Below are positions 1-12,652 of a stretch of 64,000 bases of DNA, piece by piece. Numbering within the stretch: the stretch's first letter is position 1; each line of letters starts with the position of its first letter. Origin of the DNA: Boswellia sacra. Lineage: Eukaryota > Streptophyta > Magnoliopsida > Sapindales > Burseraceae. The DNA lies in the NCBI GenBank assembly GCA_013180625.2, contig SNVD02008142.1, positions 124,001 through 188,000 of the forward strand, given 5' to 3'. The notes beneath the pieces were generated by a model that was not told the DNA's origin, ran no database searches, and saw only the letters and a list, made by a program, of their open reading frames with translations. A program made the position numbers and the translations under genes.

Positions 1-514
1 TATAACTATAACCCTTCTGGAATAGTTTAGCAAAGAGTGAATTGAAGCACTTATTAGGGGATGACTAGAAATTTAGCTGTTATGTACATGTATTTTCTAT
101 TGAAATATCGCACATTGATCTGTTCTAGAAATTAAGCTGATTTTGCTTGACATAATGTTGAAGGAAGTAAAGTAAGCTGGTTGGTATGTCTATTTTTGGC
201 AGTTGGGGTTGTAGTTTGGTTCTTTCCAATACTGTGATGACGACTAACTTTATAGCTTGAAGTTTATTAGAATTTGATGGGAGAACTTACATGTGAATTT
301 GATTGTGAAACAATTTTATGCTGCATTGATTATGATGTTAGTCAAACTTCAATTCTAGATTAAGCAACAAATATGAAAGACATCGCTTTCACCAATTCAG
401 AAACTTTGAGAGCTTGAACAAACAAATGATCGAATTACTATAATTATTTTTAATTCAAATGGCTTAACTGCAATAAAAGCTGAATATATATAAGACAAGT
501 TATGCATTCAGAAT
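1..514. other. AT-rich intergenic sequence, no gene seen
   Basis: No open frame, RNA gene or repeat boundary was recognised here. It is the left flank of the copia element that starts at 515. Its last five bases (agaat) are the left target duplication. Confidence 0.6.
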
Positions 515-765
515 TGTTAGCTATAATCGTTCAATACAGTTAGTTAATATTGTTAGTCTGTTAGCTGGTGTTGTTAACTTTGTTTGCTGATTCTGTTAGC
601 TTTGTTAGCAGATTTACAATTATTTATAATTAGTTACAATTTAACCAATTAGAGTTTGACAGTTGTCCAAAGCTTTTGTATATATATGTGTACTAAACAG
701 TGTTGATAATTCAATCGATTGAAGTATCTTTCAAGGCTTAAACTCAAAGTTTCCTAATTCTAATT
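515..765 (+). repeat. 5' LTR of the copia element
   Basis: It begins TGTTAGCTATAATCG and is repeated at 3590-3841 with a small number of substitutions. The LTR ends in taatt rather than the usual CA. I placed this end by the flanking agaat duplications and the primer binding site that follows. Confidence 0.88.
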
Positions 766-777
766 TGGTATCAGAGC
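766..777 (+). other. Primer binding site (initiator tRNA-Met)
   Basis: The sequence tggtatcagagc directly abuts the 5' LTR. This is the standard plant copia site complementary to the 3' end of initiator methionine tRNA. The gag ATG begins two bases later, at 779. Confidence 0.9.
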
Positions 778-778
778 C

Positions 779-1753
779 ATGGGAGAATCTCTTAACATTT
801 CTCTTGGTCATTTTCCTGGAAACACAAATTCTCAAAATTCAACTTTCTCTTCATCTCTCAATTCTTCAAATCCGTTGATACTACCAGCAGCTCTTCCTAC
901 TACTTCTATCAAACTTCAACGAGGCAATTATGGTTTTTGGAAGTCTCAGATCCAATCAACGTTGAAAGCCTACAATCTTGAAAGCTTTATTGATGGAAGT
1001 CATCATTGTCCTTCTATTGTTATCACAAATCAAGATCAATCCAGTGCAGATCCAGCAAGTGTGATCACTTAGATCAATTCTGAACATGTTAATTGACAAC
1101 GATCTGATCAGTTTGTTTTAAGCTGAATGTTATCTTAAATTTCAGAATCCATGCTCAGCTATGCTGTTAGATGCAAGACATCTCTTGAGGTTTGGAAGTC
1201 TTTAGAACGCTTGTTCAATACTGAATCAAAGCCAAAAGCTATGCATATCAAGCACCAACTCCAAACAACTAGGAAAGGCTCTCTTTCAATCTCGGACTAT
1301 TTTCTAAAAATGAGGTCATTTGCTAATACCTTGTATGCTATAGGCACTGAGATAACAGATTTTGATTTACTGTTACACATTCTTGATGGACTAGGACCAA
1401 AATATGATGCTATTGTTGTTAATATTACCTCTAAAGTTGGATCTATTTCATTAAAAGAGGCACAATATCAGTTACAAAGCTATGAACTAAGATTAGAGCA
1501 ACACAATCTGGCACAAGTGGTTCATATAGGATCTAGTGCTCACCTTGTAAATAGAATGCCTCAGTTTGGTACTAATATTCAAACTGGAAGAACTCCTTTT
1601 AGTTCTAATTCTAGAGGCAGAGGCAGAAATAGAAATTTCTATGGTAGAGGAGGCAACAATACAAGAGGTTATAATGTCACTAATTCTCATCCAGCTACTG
1701 ATGGAGGTTCTAATGGTCTTTTCCTCCTGTCTCTTTCTCCAATTTTCAGTTAA
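779..1753 (+). pseudogene. copia gag remnant
   Basis: This is the capsid-like Gag polyprotein of a Ty1-copia element. The first part (779-1072) contains the N-terminal region with GNYGFWKSQI, typical of copia gag. It runs into a TAG, and about 80 bp with several stops follow. The frame resumes at 1151-1753 with the UBN2-type region (EVWKSLERLF, LLLHILDGLGPKYDAIV) and an RG-rich segment (SRGRGRNRNFYGRGG). The CCHC zinc knuckle expected next is absent. The sequence passes instead into a Pro/Ser/Gln-rich linker upstream of RT, which places the deletion breakpoint near 1720-1760. Confidence 0.88.
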
Positions 1754-3595
1754 ATAACTTTCAACCTACATCAGACTTTATTCAACCATACAGTTTTGCT
1801 AACACTCATCCTATAAATTCTGCTATAAATTCTTCCGTATCACCTTCACCAAATTCTATATCTCCAACATCCCCACATCAGCAGTCATCATTATCATCAC
1901 AACAACAACTACCTACTTCTCTACCATCTCCTGTTAACACTCATCCTATGCTGACAAGGGCAAAAGCTGGCATTTTTAAACCAAAGGTCTATCAATGTAG
2001 TACTTCTTTATCTGAACCAACATCAGTTGCTCAAGCTTTGCAAGATCCTAATTGGTTACAAGCTATGCAAATTGAATTCCAAGCCTTACAAGCTAACAAC
2101 ACATGGTCACTGGTTCCTCCCACTATAGATATGCATATTGTTGATAATAAATATGTATTCAGAATTAAGTATAATCTAGATGGCAGTGTGCAACGTTATA
2201 AAGCTAGATTGGTTGCTAAGGGTTTTCAACAAACCCCGGGAATGGATTACTTTGACACCTTTAGTCCTGTTATCAAGCCCTCCACCATTTGAGTTGTTCT
2301 TTCTTTGGCAGTCACTTATCAATGGGATATACAACATATAGATGTAAACAATGCTTTTCTTAATGGTGATCTCCAAGAGACTTTTTTATGGCTCAACCAG
2401 CAGGTTTTGTTGACTCTAGTCATCCTGACTATGTTTGTCACTTACACAAGTCTCTCTATGGTTTGAAGCAAGCTCTTAGAGCTTGGTTTGACAAGCTTAA
2501 AGGTGCATTGCTTCAGTGGGGGTTTCAGGTGTCTAAATCTGATACAAGTCTCTTCATTTTCAAGGACAAGGCCAAGATTATACTAGTGTTGGTCTATGTT
2601 GATGATATATTAGTTACTGGAAGTTGTAAATCTCAACTACAATAGGTTATCTCAGACATAAATACACAGTTTGCCTTGAAAACTTTAGGTTCAGTGAGCT
2701 ATTTTCTTGGCTTTGAAATTTAGAGATTAGCTGGTTCTTTGTTGCTTACTCAGAGTAAGTATGCTACTGACTTACTTAAGAAAAGTAATATGTTTAATGC
2801 TAAAGCAGTAACGACTCCTATGGTCACTAATGCAAAGCTTGCTGTAAATGATAGTCCTGCATTTGAAAATCCAAGTGTTAATAAGAGTGTTTTTGGTGTA
2901 TTACAGTATTTGTCCATGTCTAGATCTGATATCTCTTTTGTAGTGAATAAATTGAGTCAATTTCTACAATCTCCAACAGAAAACATTGGCAAGCTTGCAA
3001 AAGAGTTTTGAGATATATCAAGGGGATAATTGATCGTGGTCTTGTGTTTCAACTAATGGATTCTTTGACTCTAAATGGCTATAGTGATGCTAACTGGGCC
3101 AACTCTTTAGAAGATCAAAAATCTGTTTCAGGATGTTGCATTTATTTTGGCAATAATCTCATCTATTGGAGTTCTAAGAAACAGAATGTAGTTGCGCGTT
3201 CCTCTACAGAATCTGAATATAGAGCATTATCTTCAACAGCCATAGAAATCATCTGGTTGCAAAGTTTATTAGTAGAACTTGGTTTTCAACTTGATGATGT
3301 TCCTGTGTTATGGTGTGATAACAAAGGTGCTGAGTGCTTGACTGCCAATCCTGTGTTTCATGTTAGGACCAAACACATTGAAGTTGATATTCATTTTATC
3401 AGAGAGAAGATACTTGCTAAGCACCTTGTTGTTAAGCATATCTCTACTGTAATGCAGAATGCTGATATTCTCACTAAACCTTTGTCAAGTTCTTGGTTTG
3501 ATGCTGTCAAGCATAAACTTATAGTTCAAACTTTGGATCAAGCTTGCTATGGTAGTTCTAAGACTACCCCAGCTGCACTTGAAGGGGCATGTTAG
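1754..3595 (+). pseudogene. copia reverse transcriptase and RNase H remnant
   Basis: RT starts near 1948 ([12 protein letters not shown], then [25 protein letters not shown]). It continues through HKSLYGLKQALRAWFDKL and the catalytic LVYVDDILVTG at about 2594-2626. Stops or frame changes occur near 2289, 2380, 2643, 2721 and 3009. RNase H (3008-3595) is open and includes YSDANWANSLEDQKSVSG, STESEYRALSS, WCDNKGAECL and RTKHIEVDIHFIREK. Its stop codon lies inside the 3' LTR. Protease and integrase are missing upstream. The RNase H half is better preserved than RT. Confidence 0.92.
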
Positions 3596-3841
3596 CTATA
3601 ATCGTTCAATACAGTTAGTTAATATTGTTAGTTTTTTAGCTGGTGCTGTTAACTCTGTTTGTTGATTCTGTTAGCTTTGTTAGCAGAGTTACAATTAGTT
3701 ATAATTAGTTACAATTTAATCAATCAAAGTTTGACAGCTGTTCAAAGCTTTTTGTATATATATGTGTACTAAACAGTGTTGATAATTCAATCGATTGAAG
3801 TATCTTTCAAGGCTTAAACTCAAAGTTTCCTAATTCTAATT
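3590..3841 (+). repeat. 3' LTR of the copia element
   Basis: It is a near copy of 515-765, preceded by a purine tract and followed by the agaat target duplication at 3842-3846. Scattered substitutions between the LTRs show the insertion is not recent. Confidence 0.88.
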
Positions 3842-3846
3842 AGAAT

Positions 3847-4253
3847 TGAAAAATTTATCATTTTTTTAAAGTAAAATTTCTAACTTTCTATGAAAGTTTC
3901 ATGTTATTACAACTTTTGATTCTTTTTCTATTAAGTTCGGTCATGACAACAAAAATAATAGTAATAATGATATGGAAAATTGGAGGGTAGGTGAAAGTGG
4001 AGACTTCATTTTAGTACGAATATTAGGTTTGATATTGATGTGTTACAAATGCCCAAAATGGTTAGTAGGTTGGTTGGGCTGGCTTCGTTGTTTTACCAAT
4101 GTTCAATGAGAATGGACATAACATCTCTACTTATTTTTTAAACATTTCTCATTTATAAATGAAGAAAAATCTTTTGGATACATCAAGATGGTACTCGTGT
4201 ACCATGTATTAAAAAAACGATAACTACGGTGGTTGAAAATTGTAAACTTGATG
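3847..4253. other. Intergenic sequence, nothing recognised
   Basis: AT-rich sequence without a supported gene. Its last eight bases (acttgatg) form the left target duplication of the next element. Confidence 0.55.
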
Positions 4254-6025
4254 TAGGGATGACAATTGGACCTACCAAGTCTGTAGACTTGTTCTGTCCT
4301 GCACGGATGGGGCGGGGCATGATCCTCCCCTAGGGTAGTTAGGGGTCCATGAATTCAAAATATCCATTACACTTTTACATGATTTAGTTATATAAAAGAT
4401 TTGGGGTGGCCAAAATAATATAACCTAATATATACTATTTATTATATTAAATTAATTAAATATTATTTAAATAGGAATATAATATTTTCTAATTAAACAA
4501 ATTTTTTTATAAATAAATTTTTATTAGAGGAAGAATTATTATCCTATATATTAAATATATAGGAAAGTAGTAAACATTCTCACTCCTCTAGTTTTTAATA
4601 TAATTGTATTTTTTATTATGAATATAGTTAAGACTAGATTTCATAACCAAAATAAAAGATGAATTTCTCACTAAAACTTTAGTTGCATATATTTAAAGAT
4701 GAATTGCCAAAAAATTTAGCATAGAATCAATTATGAGAAATATGAAACAAGGTCGAATTGTTTTGTAATACATGACTAAGTTGATACAATTATTATAATT
4801 TTTACATGTTATTGATATTAATAGTATTATTTTTATTATTTTAATATATTATATTTTATTGGTCATAAACCTGACCCTTGCAAAAATTTAATCTTGTGTC
4901 TACCATTAAGGGGCGGGTCTAAGGCAAAAGATTTCTACTCTAGTCGGGGCAGGGTCCACCCCTTAGACCAATTACTTTGTCTCACCTTGCAACATGTAAG
5001 GGTGTATGTGTAATTTTTTAAAAGTTAGGGGTTGCTTAAATTTTGAGGTTATATTTGAAAACTTAAAATACATATAAATTTCTCATAATTATACAAATTA
5101 CATAAAAAATAACATTTTATTACATTTTGGCTTGCAATTTTGGATTTTTTTTTTATCATAAAGCTTATAAGTCATGGACTTTTTATTTTATACGTTGTTT
5201 TGTAATGTTAGATTTATCTATTATAATATTTTTAATCTTTTAGTTTTGATGGTAGTAAAGATGATTAGATTTGATTGTTTTAAATATAAATTTCACATTG
5301 CATCATGTTTATATGCTTTTTATTTTAGATGAAGAGCCATTTTGCTTTGGGTTCTTCAAATAGAGTTTATTGAAATAGATCATATTGGAATAGAGCTTGT
5401 AAAATTAGAGTTTTTATAAAAAAATTGTTGATTGTTTGGTTAGATAAATATACAAATATTTGTTATTGTTCAATTACCAAAATAATTTTTTTTTATAAAG
5501 GAAGGATAAGGTAAATCTTTTAAAATATGGTAAGGGTATCTTTGGTATTTAACAACTTTAGAAAAGCTTAAAAAAAGCTTTTCATAAAAGATGATTTTGT
5601 CCTTCTTCTAAAAACATAAAACAGCTTTTTTAATAACTCCCAAGCTCTTGTTAGGTGGCAGCCAAACAATCTAAAAAAAAAGAAAGACCTTTTGACATTA
5701 AAAAGCTCTTATAGTCAGTAAAAAAGGTGAGACAAACGTACTCTAAGTATAAAATGCTTTATTTGTTAATTTCATAATTTATGGATGTATATATGATTTC
5801 TTTAAATTTGAAATTAATTTAATTTTTTTATGGTTGTTAACTAATAATTAGAAGAATATAAATATTTTGGATTAAATATAAAATTTCAATAAAACTTAAA
5901 ATTTTGAGGGATAGGAAGGTAGGTTTGGATCTACTCTTTCCCACGTCGCCCCACCTAAAAGAGTTCAACATGGTGGGGTTGGATACCTAGTGCATTGGAC
6001 CAGTCCCGCCCCATTGTCATCCCTA
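4254..6025. mobile_element. Non-autonomous hAT-like DNA transposon
   Basis: The ends are inverted repeats: TAGGGATGACAATTGG on the left and, read inward from the right, TAGGGATGACAATGG. GC-rich subterminal blocks (ggggcgggg and cccgcccc type) face each other inside an otherwise very AT-rich body. The flanks acttgatg and acttgacc are an 8-bp target duplication with two mismatches, the length used by hAT elements. No transposase frame is present across 1.77 kb, so it would need a transposase supplied from elsewhere. Confidence 0.8.
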
Positions 6026-6168
6026 ACTTGACCTAAACCCTATCATCTCAAAGGGGAGTTAAAGAAACCCAATACCACCGCGCGATGCCCCCACACACCC
6101 CAACCACCAAGAGCCCATATACTTTGATACCATATAACTAAGCCTAAGTTTGCAAGGTCGAGTACATT

Positions 6169-6918
6169 CAGTGGCAGACCAAAAAATTTATGAGAGAGGG
6201 GGCACCTTAAATATTTTAATATTTATAATTTACATGATAAAATTTAATATAAGATAATTTATTAAAAAATAATAAAAGTATATAAAGATAAGTGGACATT
6301 AAAATTATAACGATTTAAAATTATAATTTATAAAGAATGTTAATTTTTTATGAGCTTGATGCCAACAAAAAAGTAGAGTTTCTTTCAAAAATTTTCTTTG
6401 TAATTGTTTGAAGAAGATTATTTTATAATATATTATGTTTTGTTGAAAAAGACTACAAATAAATGAAATAAAATAAAAATATCTCACACATAATTTTTAA
6501 TGATATTTAATTTTATTAAAATTATAAAAAAAATTTAGTTATTATTGTTCATCAAGATTTTCAAATTTATACTCTTCTTATAACAATTAATTAATTTTTT
6601 AAGACTATAAAGAAAACATAAAAAGAAACATATAATTTATGTCAAACTAAATAAATAAGAAATAAAAAATCTAAAATTCTTAAATAAATAAAATTGTAAA
6701 AATTAATTAAATTGTTATATAAACTTATATTATTGTTTGGATTAAAGTCTTTTATATATAAAAGAGTTGAGAAATGAAAAGATAATGTAAAATTTAAAAT
6801 TAATTAAGTTTTTTAGAAAAATGGTATAAAAGTGACATAAAATAAGGAGACCAGAATGAAAATTTCAAATTTCAGAATGAGCCGGGCGCCTCTAGGTCCC
6901 TATGTAGGTTCACCAGTG
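6169..6918. mobile_element. Non-autonomous hAT-like element (750 bp)
   Basis: The left end starts CAGTGGCAGACC and the right end read inward starts CACTGGTGAACC. The flanks agtacatt (6161-6168) and agtacatc (6919-6926) are an 8-bp target duplication with one mismatch. The interior is AT-rich, and I see no coding content in it. The short imperfect termini keep this below certainty. Confidence 0.7.
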
Positions 6919-7374
6919 AGTACATCCTACTATGTAATTTAAAAGGAGCCTATAAAGGCAAAACAAAAATAGAAACACACTGTGAATCTAATGGCTTGGA
7001 TAGTGACTAAACGTCTAAACCTATAAGATAAAACGAGGAAGGCCAATATGGTCTGACGCCATGTGACAAAGACTAAGTTCACACAACAAAGTAAAAATCT
7101 AGTAAGGTAGAGCAAAAAGAGAAGAACGAACAAAGTTTAACATATTGTTGATGTTTGTTTTGAAACCAAGCCTAAGGGCCCATAAAGAAAGCCCAAATTT
7201 CATGCAGGATGCAGTATACAATACAAAAACATGGTATCAATGGCACCTATAGGTTGCAACATGCAAAATACAACATAAAAATACGATATCAATGGTCCCT
7301 AGCATATGCAATATGCAATGTAATATTAAAAAGGCTTGTATGATGTAACAAGCAGTTGCCCGAATTTAAATTAA
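6919..7374. other. Intergenic sequence between two transposons
   Basis: No gene is recognised. The stretch contains two loosely similar segments around 7200-7270 and 7255-7330 sharing gcaaaatacaa- and tatcaatgg-type words, suggesting an old short tandem duplication. Confidence 0.4.
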
Positions 7375-9057
7375 TAAAGGGCAATTAATTGAAACCCCTA
7401 TTATTTTATTGCTTTCAACGAACCCCCCTAGTTTTCCAAAACCACACAAAACCCTCAATTCTCAGTCTCCGCTCCGTTAAAGCTCCAAAAGCAAGGTAAC
7501 ATTGTAATTTCAGTTACAATATTAAAAAACTCAATTAAAATCTTGAAAATTAATTTCAGTAACATTGTAATTTTAATAGAAATCTTGAAAATTAATTTCA
7601 GTAACATTGTAATTTCTCTCTCCTGTTTACCACACACTTTTTCTTCTTCGTCTCCTTCTCTTTCCCTCTCTCCCCCCTCCCGCCCTCTCTCTTTCTCTCC
7701 CCACCCCCCGACCCCACCCCACGCGCCCCCCCCTGCATGTCCGTTTCTCTCTCTGTTTTGGTAAATAATAAGAACATAAAACCGAAAATAAATTCGAAAA
7801 CACGAACGACTGGATCTTGATTTGTGCTATTATATATGAAGTTGATTAGCTGCGTTAAGTTCTCCTAGATTTCTTGTGTCAAAAAGTATGGAAGCTGGTG
7901 TTGGGTGGTGCAAGATGATTCTGGGTATTGATTTGGCTTTTGAGAGAGAGAATTGACAGAGGAGATGAGGTTATGATTTGCTGGGTTTTGAAGCAAAACC
8001 AGTATTTGGATTCTGGAGCCTTCTTTTCTACGATTTTTCTTCAATTTTTTCTTTTCTAATGCATTAAGGAGGCGCTTGTGTATTTAAACAAGCCATACAT
8101 GCCCCCGATTCAATACACCCAGTGCCACCACTGAAGCTATCACCCAATGCCAAACAACACCCTCTTTTTGTGATTTTCAAATCAGGAAAAAAAACTGAAG
8201 CTTTAATCAAAATGCTCTCCTACATTTACCGCCATGGGTTTTCGGGTTGGGATTTTGTATAGTGTTAGTGGGTAGCTTGATTCATACATTGGTGAATGCC
8301 ATGAAGGAAGTCTTTCTTTGAGCATGCCGTGGAAGAACTACAATGCTGCTTTGCCTTGGCTAAGCTGCTTGCCTGAAGCTCCATTCCTATCACGCAAGAA
8401 GAGACATAGGTGGATTGTTTAGGCGGAGCTTGTAATGGTCGTTGTTTTTCGATAATTGATATGTGATTCCAATTTTTGTTTGACCTTGAATTTGTATTTT
8501 GATTCAATTTGAGGATTTGTGTTTGTGTTGGGAGCTAATTGGGATATAAGTGGATTGCTATTGTACCATTTTAAGGGTTTGAGAGACAGAAAATAATTTG
8601 TTTAATGTTCGCATCCAATAAGCCATGACTAAGAGTAATTTGGCCTCCAGTATCAGCAGCTCTGATCTCATTGAGTCCGAGTTTAAAGAACATCAGTTGT
8701 ATGGATAGTGCCCTGGTTGCGGAGAAGAGCATGAGCTTGGTTCAGCTCTGGCTATTATAGTTTTTTAGTTAAGTATCTTTTTTGCTCACTTAAAATCAAG
8801 CAACAGTTTTGGCATGGGGGTAGAGTGCAAGTCTAATGTTTTCTAACTACTAACATTTGCACACTTCTTCCATTGTAATTTAATAGATAAAAAGGGTAAA
8901 TTTGACATTTCAATTGCGAGATGTAGTGGTAGAAATGACATTTTAATGTTATCAGTTAATTTTAACGGAAGTTCATTGACGGACAGGGGTTTAGGGATAT
9001 TGAAAAACTCTGGGGGGTTCCTATTTGAAAACAGTGGGGGGTTTAAGGATAGTTGCC
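7375..9057. mobile_element. Non-autonomous MULE-like element, possible carrier of host DNA
   Basis: The ends are long imperfect inverted repeats. The left reads aaagggcaattaattgaaac and continues with runs of C (acccccctag). The right, read inward, starts aaaggcaactatccttaaac and continues with accccccac. The word tttaaattaa occurs on both sides (7365-7374 and 9058-9067) and probably contains the target duplication, though the exact 9 bp cannot be fixed. There is no transposase. The interior has three short direct repeats (aaaattaatttcagtaacattgtaattt family, 7515-7617), a pyrimidine-rich tract (7616-7760) and a small frame after 8624. Together these could be a captured gene 5' end. Confidence 0.68.
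7515..7617. repeat. Short tandem repeat inside the MULE-like element
   Basis: The phrase aattaatttcagtaacattg recurs, with a third degraded copy upstream, at a spacing of about 40-45 bp. It lies immediately before the pyrimidine-rich tract. Confidence 0.6.
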
Positions 9058-9067
9058 TTTAAATTAA

Positions 9068-9712
9068 ATCAAGATTACTGGTGCTACATGCAATGGACTA
9101 TCATGTAATGGTATTTAGAAACCTAATCCCAAATACCATAGTCATGAGGACATGCATATGACACGAATATGCAAATATATAAAATTGAAATATTCTCGTC
9201 AGAGGCTAAGTATAAAATAGCATCTTAAATTTGGACAAGATTTTATTAACAGTCCAAATATAGCAACAACAATATAATAGATATAGAAAATATATGCCTA
9301 ATTGCAAATATCATTCTTCCTGCATCAAAGGGAGAGACTTATCAATCAAGTATCTCGCACAACTTAGACAATCCAAACCACAAAGATAAGAGAAAGAGAG
9401 ACAGAAAGAGAGAGATCGATCAATTTAAGCTACGACGTCAATGCAAAATAGAGAGGATCCTTTGAAGGTTGGAATACATGAGCTTGGACTGCTTTTGAAA
9501 AGATAATGAGTAATCAAACTGGGTTATACCTCCCTGGTGAGACTAAAATGTGAGAAAGATGTAAAAAGAAAGAGACTAAAGTCAAGCCTCAAGAAAATCG
9601 AAAGGAAAGAGGAGTGAACAGCGGAGTTTGAGTGACACTGCATAATAGAAAAAAGTGGGTGATAATTAATACAAGAGAGAAAGTAAAAAAGTAGATCTCT
9701 CTATTTTATTTT
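9068..9712. other. Intergenic sequence, nothing recognised
   Basis: No supported frame. The stretch separates the MULE-like element from the left end of the large MULE and is AT-rich, with an aga-rich patch near 9390-9420. Confidence 0.5.
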
Positions 9713-9823
9713 GAGAAAATTGAAAAAATAGATGCTGTTAGGAGTCTGTACTAAAATATAAATATATCCCGAATTATTTTGATGTCATAGATACTTTCTT
9801 GAAAAAATAATCAAAATACCCCT
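9713..9823 (+). repeat. Left terminal inverted repeat of the large MULE
   Basis: It matches the reverse complement of 28403-28513 over essentially its whole length. Shared blocks include aaaatagat, attattttgatgtcatag, actttctt and caaaatacccct. The left copy has taaatatatcccgaatta where the right has gacacatcctaaatta in the same orientation. Confidence 0.9.
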
Positions 9824-10339
9824 AAAAAAATTAAATTTATTACAAAACTTTTCATTTCCCTTTTTTTCCATACCGTCTGTTATTGTCCAGCCTTTTACAC
9901 TACTCGACACCATCCGAAATGCAACAAGAGGAATCTGACACGAAGATCCTTTGAGGATACAAGCAAGAGGATGCAGAGAGAAGCAAGAACATTCAGTTCA
10001 GGTAAGTTAGCTCGTCAGTTTTTTTGCTATTTTTTACTTTTTTGCTTTTTTTTTGATCGTTTAAAGTGATATTTGCGTTATAAAGAATGAAAATGACATT
10101 TAGATTAGGCATAATCTAAAGGAATGGAGATTTATATACGAAATTAAACATTTGAATATCTTAGGGTTTTGAACTAGATTTTAGGGATTTTGAATTCGAG
10201 ATTTGAGTTTCGGATCAATTTTTGTACTTATTCTGTGTTTGTGGGGCTAAATGAAGTGTTATTAGGTTGATTTTATGGTTTGATGTGTATGAAAATGTTG
10301 GAAACCGATGCTTTTCGTCGTGACGAAGACGATGGTAAG

Positions 10340-10860
10340 TATCGATTTTAGACTCGACACTGGACATAGTATGTTGAGTCCTATCGGATGCACCAATTAA
10401 CACTCGCCATCAGGGCATTTTCGTAGACATCGAGTGTCGGTTTCGTGAAAAATGATATCACGACGTCTCGAACCATGTCTCCAACACTCGACATAGTTGT
10501 AATTGGGAATGTCGAGTGTCGATTTTATGTAAAATGACTTGATGACGAGTGCCGGTTCGTGAATCCGATAGGACTCGACACCTTTGTCGGACAAACCAAT
10601 TTTCACTTTCATCGAGTGTCGGTTTCTTCGACCAACCGACATTTGATGAAAGTGAAAACAATTGTGTCGAGTGTCGGATGCATCGACTGAAGAGTTTACA
10701 ACGTCGGATTCTGAATTCGACACTCAACTAGGCCGACATTCGACATAATTGTATAGTCGGATATCTGACCTAGCGTATGTCAGATGAAGGAATCCGACAA
10801 AAGTTTAATCCGACAAAAAGTTTCGTCGGTTTTTGTTATCGAGCACGTCGTTTGCCCTCC
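10340..10860. repeat. Left subterminal array of CGACACTCGAC-like motifs
   Basis: Variants of gtcgagtgtcgg and its complement occur many times, in both orientations, at irregular spacing. A matching array lies at 20860-21090, near the other end of the ancestral element. Motif arrays near transposon ends commonly serve as transposase binding sites; that role is inferred here. Confidence 0.75.
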
Positions 10861-12652
10861 AGTTTTGTCAAGCGTTTTGACAGTTTGCTTGTTTTAGCCT
10901 TGTTTTGCCTTTTTCCATGAAATTTAATTATAACGAACACTTTTTTTTTGCAGGTTGAAGTAAATAGAAAATGAATTTGGACTGTCCTTCACCCTCAAGA
11001 CACTGTATAATGAGCACTACCATGCGGTTATCATAAATTTAACAAGTTTGAACTGTATAGAATGGATTTGTGCGAAATTAAGTTAGAGGCAACGAAACAT
11101 GTTTCGTAATACATGTTTTGGGTTTGTCCTAGACATTTTTGAGTTGTCCTTTCCGTCTCAGTTGGTGCATAATGTGTTTCAGGATGAGGTTAATATAGTG
11201 AGGTATGATGACGAGATGTGGTTCCTTATTGAAGGTAAAAATATAGTGTTTGAACTACAATGTAGTTAAATAATTTTATTTTTTAGCATTTGATGGTTGT
11301 AGTTAAGTTTTTTGTTACCATTGTTGGCATCTTATGTTTTTTTTTTCCATCTTTCCAGGAAGACTAATTCGTTTTTCTACCCACGAGTTCGGTTTGGTTA
11401 CCGATTTGAGATTTGCTACCACCGTGCCACCAATACCGAATGTCTTGAATCCGTGCCCTTTGTTGTATACGTACTTCAAGGGCGAGGACATGGAGCACAT
11501 GGATTTCTATCCGAGACTTCGCGCCAGCTATGCTAGACAAGGATGTTGTAAAGCTGGCCTTGTATTACATGCTAGAGCATTTTGTCATGTGACAGGATCG
11601 ATGCCGACATGTCTCTCGTGTGTGGTTGAATTTTATCGACATATTAGATAATTTTAACAATTATCCACAGGGTTCAGTGTCTTTTGATAAAACACTTAAA
11701 GGAATGAAAAATGCTTTGGATGGGAGGTTAGAAAGGAATAAGAAGCGAGCCGAAGCCAAGAAGAAGACGATGGGGAAAGGGAAGCACATAGAGAGATATA
11801 ACTTAGAAGGGTGCCCCTACGCTATTAAGGTACATATTGAAAAACAAATGTGTTACCATGTTTATTAGTTTCTTTGAGTTCCGAATTTAAATACATAGTG
11901 TCACTAAAAAACTCTTATGTTATTAAGGTTTGGTTGTACGAGGCTGTGCTATACATTGACGCGACGTATGGGGGAGTGGGCAAGGACTTTGCGGGTAGGA
12001 TACCGCGCTTATTGAAGTGAGAGACAAAGAAGACCCTGTCGGAGGATATCGTCAAACGCGATGTCCTGTTAGTTAGGAGGTGGGTATGTAAGGTTCCCCT
12101 ATTGTTTTTTTGCTTTTTTTGGTCACAGTGAAGTAATGTTTAATTTGATGGCTTATTTGTTGATGCAGGCTCGTCCACTCGTCATTTTGGAGCCATCTGA
12201 GGTGGAGCAGATGACAGATTGGTATATTAGGCTTGCTGCAGTAGTTGGCATCCGGAGAGGTGCACGTGTAGTATGGGCGACATCTGTGGATGCTCCTTTA
12301 TTGCCCGATGAGAGGATTAAGCCACTTCCGACAGGGGATCTATCAGCTTCACCTCCTGCTGGCCAGAGTTCCCCAATTAGACTTGAGGTGGGGCAAATTA
12401 GAGACATAGCCAGTCCTGCAGATGAACGTGTATGGTTTCCGTCGCCTGTTTCCCCCGTTAGTCCTACACCTCCAGCATTCGAGAGTCATGGTCATGAGGA
12501 TCCATCCGGAACTCATCTCGTTGGACATAGTTTCGTCGATAGACCTGATGTAGGGGCAGACATGGGCACTATCGGTCCCCCCATCAATCTTGCGCTTACC
12601 ACGTTCGACAGCTATGGTCCTGTAGGAGATTCGATTCCTCTGTCGAGTCACG

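Larger units (their letters stand above)
515..3841 (+). mobile_element. Ty1-copia retrotransposon, internally deleted
   Basis: Two nearly identical LTRs of about 251 bp enclose 2.8 kb of copia coding remnants. A tRNA-iMet type primer binding site (tggtatcagagc) follows the 5' LTR and a purine tract (gaaggggca) precedes the 3' LTR. The 5-bp direct repeat agaat at 510-514 and 3842-3846 marks the insertion. Gag, reverse transcriptase and RNase H are recognisable, but no protease or integrase lies between gag and RT, and several stops interrupt the frames. The short LTRs suggest an Ale/Retrofit-like lineage; that assignment is inferred. The element is non-autonomous as it stands. Confidence 0.93.

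Noticed and set aside
7543..7764. 73-codon open frame rich in Ser and Pro
   Set aside because: It comes from a pyrimidine-rich low-complexity tract inside a transposon, with no start context or homology.
10397..10727. Overlapping open frames on both strands
   Set aside because: They are generated by the repeated gtcgagtgtcgg words of the MULE subterminal array, where several frames stay open by chance.
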